From: Parcubacteria group bacterium RIFCSPHIGHO2_01_FULL_47_10b
GTDB taxonomy: Bacteria > Patescibacteriota > Minisyncoccia > 2-01-FULL-47-10
Assembly (NCBI GenBank): GCA_001824325.1
Contig: MHXC01000057.1
Coordinates: 6,079 to 23,072 of the forward strand
Direction of reading: 5' to 3'
Length of the DNA stretch: 16,994 nucleotides
Positions within the stretch are counted from its first letter, which is position 1, and each line of letters opens with the position of its first letter. Below the pieces are notes generated by a model that ran no database searches, was not told the DNA's origin, and saw only the letters and a program-made list of their open reading frames with translations. Positions 15,706 through 16,994 of the stretch are shown here, piece by piece. A program made the position numbers and the translations under genes.

Positions 15706-16533
15706 ATGTTAGAAGAAATAACTAAATTAACTGGTCAAAATAATGGGACGACGAGCATCGTTCTTGTTGGCGTACACGGTGATGAGAGATGCGGAATAGA
15801 GGCATTGAAGAAAATATTACCAACTCTCGAAATTCAGCGCGGAACAGTTTTATTTGGTTACGGAAACCCCCGAGCGATGGAGGTTAACAAACGCTATACA
15901 GAGGCCAATCTTAATAGGATGTTCAATCGCGATGAGCAACTTTCAGAAAAGGAAAAGGAAAGTTATGAATACCAACGCGCTCAATTTCTAAAATCATATT
16001 TGATCAAGGCTGATGTACTTTTGGACATACACGCAAGTTCTATCCCAAACAGTAGCGCGTTTGCAATTTGCGAAACAAATGCAAAGGATATTGTTAAATT
16101 TTTTCCAATGAGACTTGTAGTATCCGGTTTCGACAAAGTTGAGCCAGGTGCAACAGATTATTACATGAACAGTATCGGAAAAGTAGGAATATGCTTAGAG
16201 TGCGGAAGCATTAACGATCCACAATCAGCAAAGATAGGCGAAGAAAGTATTATTGCCTTTCTGAAAGCGAGGGGACACATGAAAAATAATCTTGCTCCAC
16301 AAAAACAATCCTATGTTCAAATGTTCAAAAAGTATTTCGCAAAAACGGATACATTCACTTTGTCGAAGCCGTTCGAAAATTTTGAGGTACTGGAAAAAAA
16401 CCAAGTGATTGGAATTGACGGGAACAAAAAAATCAAAGCTCCAAAGCGATGTCTAATATTATTTGCTCACAACGGCACGAAAGCTGGTGACGAAGTTTTT
16501 CTTTTAGGCGAAGAAAAGGCAAGCCCTGTGTAG
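15706..16533 (+). CDS. AstE/AspA-family zinc hydrolase (succinylglutamate desuccinylase/aspartoacylase-like)
   Basis: 275 residues. G-V-H-G-D-E at 22-27 gives zinc ligands His24 and Glu27; D-I-H-A-S gives the third ligand His109; and Glu165 in C-L-E-C-G is the expected catalytic glutamate. N-P-R-A at 54-57 and N-L-N-R-M-F at 68-73 match the substrate-binding signature of the family. A beta-rich C-terminal part follows from about 215. The fold is that of M14 zinc carboxypeptidases; members remove acyl groups from N-acyl amino acids. The exact substrate cannot be told, and no arginine-succinyltransferase genes are nearby, so arginine catabolism is doubtful. By eye the gene is more A/T-rich than ychF before it, which may hint at separate origin. 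Its stop codon lies inside the terminator stem. Confidence 0.9.
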   Translation: MLEEITKLTGQNNGTTSIVLVGVHGDERCGIEALKKILPTLEIQRGTVLFGYGNPRAMEVNKRYTEANLNRMFNRDEQLSEKEKESYEYQRAQFLKSYLIKADVLLDIHASSIPNSSAFAICETNAKDIVKFFPMRLVVSGFDKVEPGATDYYMNSIGKVGICLECGSINDPQSAKIGEESIIAFLKARGHMKNNLAPQKQSYVQMFKKYFAKTDTFTLSKPFENFEVLEKNQVIGIDGNKKIKAPKRCLILFAHNGTKAGDEVFLLGEEKASPV

Positions 16534-16555
16534 TTCGTAAACCACACAGGGTTTT
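16524..16555 (+). terminator. Intrinsic terminator at the end of the AstE-like gene
   Basis: Perfect 8-bp arms CCCTGTGT (16524-16531) and ACACAGGG (16544-16551), extended by one G-C pair past a mismatch, then TTTT (16552-16555). The TAG stop of the gene (16531-16533) is inside the left arm. It lies between convergent genes. The minus-strand side also has a moderately T-rich tail, so it may serve both. Confidence 0.8.
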
Positions 16556-16558
16556 GGG

Positions 16559-16993
16559 CTAGGCGCAGACGATTGCCAACACTTTGTCAAGTTGGCGTTC
16601 GAATTGTTCGTCTCCCCTACGGGCCATGGGGCGCACTTCGATGCACAAAGCGTTGCCGTAACGCTTAAGCCTGAAGTGCCACCAAATACTACGCAGGTAG
16701 AGAGGGATGTCTAGATTGCTGACATCCTGAAACGGCACGAGATGCGCTCCTTGAACGACATCGTGTCGGGCAAGAGCTTGGCAGTAATCCTCCAACGACT
16801 CGAACGCCAGAGGCCCACCGTAGCGATTAGAAAGATACTTCGCGGACGAGTCCACGATGTATCGCTTCCAAACTGTGTCTTGCGGAAAATCCGCTAAAAA
16901 CGAACCGACCTCTTTCCCGAACTTGTTCAGGATTTTCATGGCATCCTGCGGAGAAACCGAGATTGTGAATTGAACCGATGATGTACGCGCAAG
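16559..16993 (-). CDS. Unknown protein, minus strand, 5' end outside the window
   Basis: At least 144 residues are visible; the frame is open to the right edge, with no stop and no strong start upstream of the in-frame ATG at 16939 (which would give 126 residues). The residues before that ATG (F-T-I-S-V-S-P-Q-D-A) look like ordinary coding sequence, so the true start is probably beyond the edge. The product is soluble-looking, with an aromatic and basic centre (I-W-W-H-F-R-L-K-R-Y-G, then I-E-V-R-P), no signal peptide or membrane segment, and three unpaired-looking cysteines. No family is recognised. It converges on the AstE-like gene with the terminator between them. Confidence 0.7.
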   Translation of the reverse strand, partial: LARTSSVQFTISVSPQDAMKILNKFGKEVGSFLADFPQDTVWKRYIVDSSAKYLSNRYGGPLAFESLEDYCQALARHDVVQGAHLVPFQDVSNLDIPLYLRSIWWHFRLKRYGNALCIEVRPMARRGDEQFERQLDKVLAIVCA

Positions 16994-16994
16994 C

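Noticed and set aside
1..16994. tRNA, rRNA, CRISPR, insertion sequence or attachment site
   Set aside because: No cloverleaf, rRNA motif, regular spaced repeats, transposase or flanking direct repeats were seen by eye; a tRNAscan or Infernal run would settle the RNA question.

Overview
The window looks like a chromosomal segment of a candidate-phyla-radiation (Patescibacteria, probably Parcubacteria-type) bacterium. This is inferred from three things: a giant Thr/Ser-rich modular surface protein with a C-terminal peptidoglycan-binding domain, very tight gene packing with several ATGA overlaps, and mostly weak or absent Shine-Dalgarno sequences. TGA is used as an ordinary stop by at least five genes, so the TGA-to-Gly code of Gracilibacteria/SR1 does not apply. 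No rRNA, tRNA, CRISPR array or insertion sequence was recognised.

Layout. (1) 2-6769: the 3' part of a giant secreted protein (more than 2,250 residues; its start lies left of the window). It is built from tandem repeats, Ig-like domains, carboxypeptidase-regulatory-like domains, a fibronectin type III domain and a peptidoglycan-binding domain. (2) 6770-7128: an intergenic stretch with a likely bidirectional terminator hairpin, a possible 72-residue gene on the minus strand, and an 18-bp dyad beside two diverging starts. (3) 7129-10104: a compact cluster of secreted alpha/beta-hydrolase, RadC and a minimal O6-alkylguanine-DNA alkyltransferase-type protein. (4) 10158-11414: a membrane-anchored beta-propeller protein of the PQQ-dependent sugar dehydrogenase type. 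(5) 11431-13884: a four-helix membrane protein, a DrrA-like ABC ATPase, its ABC-2 permease, an anchored beta-domain protein and a 35-residue single-helix membrane peptide. (6) 13897-14512: a RelB/DinJ-YafQ type II toxin-antitoxin pair with a clear promoter and an overlapping palindromic operator. (7) 14584-15687: the conserved GTPase/ATPase YchF. (8) 15706-16533: a zinc-dependent AstE/AspA-family hydrolase whose stop codon sits in a terminator hairpin. (9) A convergent minus-strand gene of unknown function that runs off the right edge.

Working together. The left half is about the cell surface. The giant protein and the propeller protein carry cysteines that fall in pairs within domains (20 and 6 respectively), which suggests disulfide-stabilised folds outside the membrane. 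The hydrolase has a signal peptide and a FIMAH-like C-terminal helical module, so it probably works outside too. The ABC pair is an export system, possibly with the flanking small membrane proteins as partners. The toxin-antitoxin pair, YchF and the AstE-like gene look like independent units.

No complete new system is proven here. The best candidates for something undescribed are the disulfide-rich giant surface protein, the small divergent gene with its dyad, the 35-residue membrane peptide, and the YafQ-like toxin with an altered active site.
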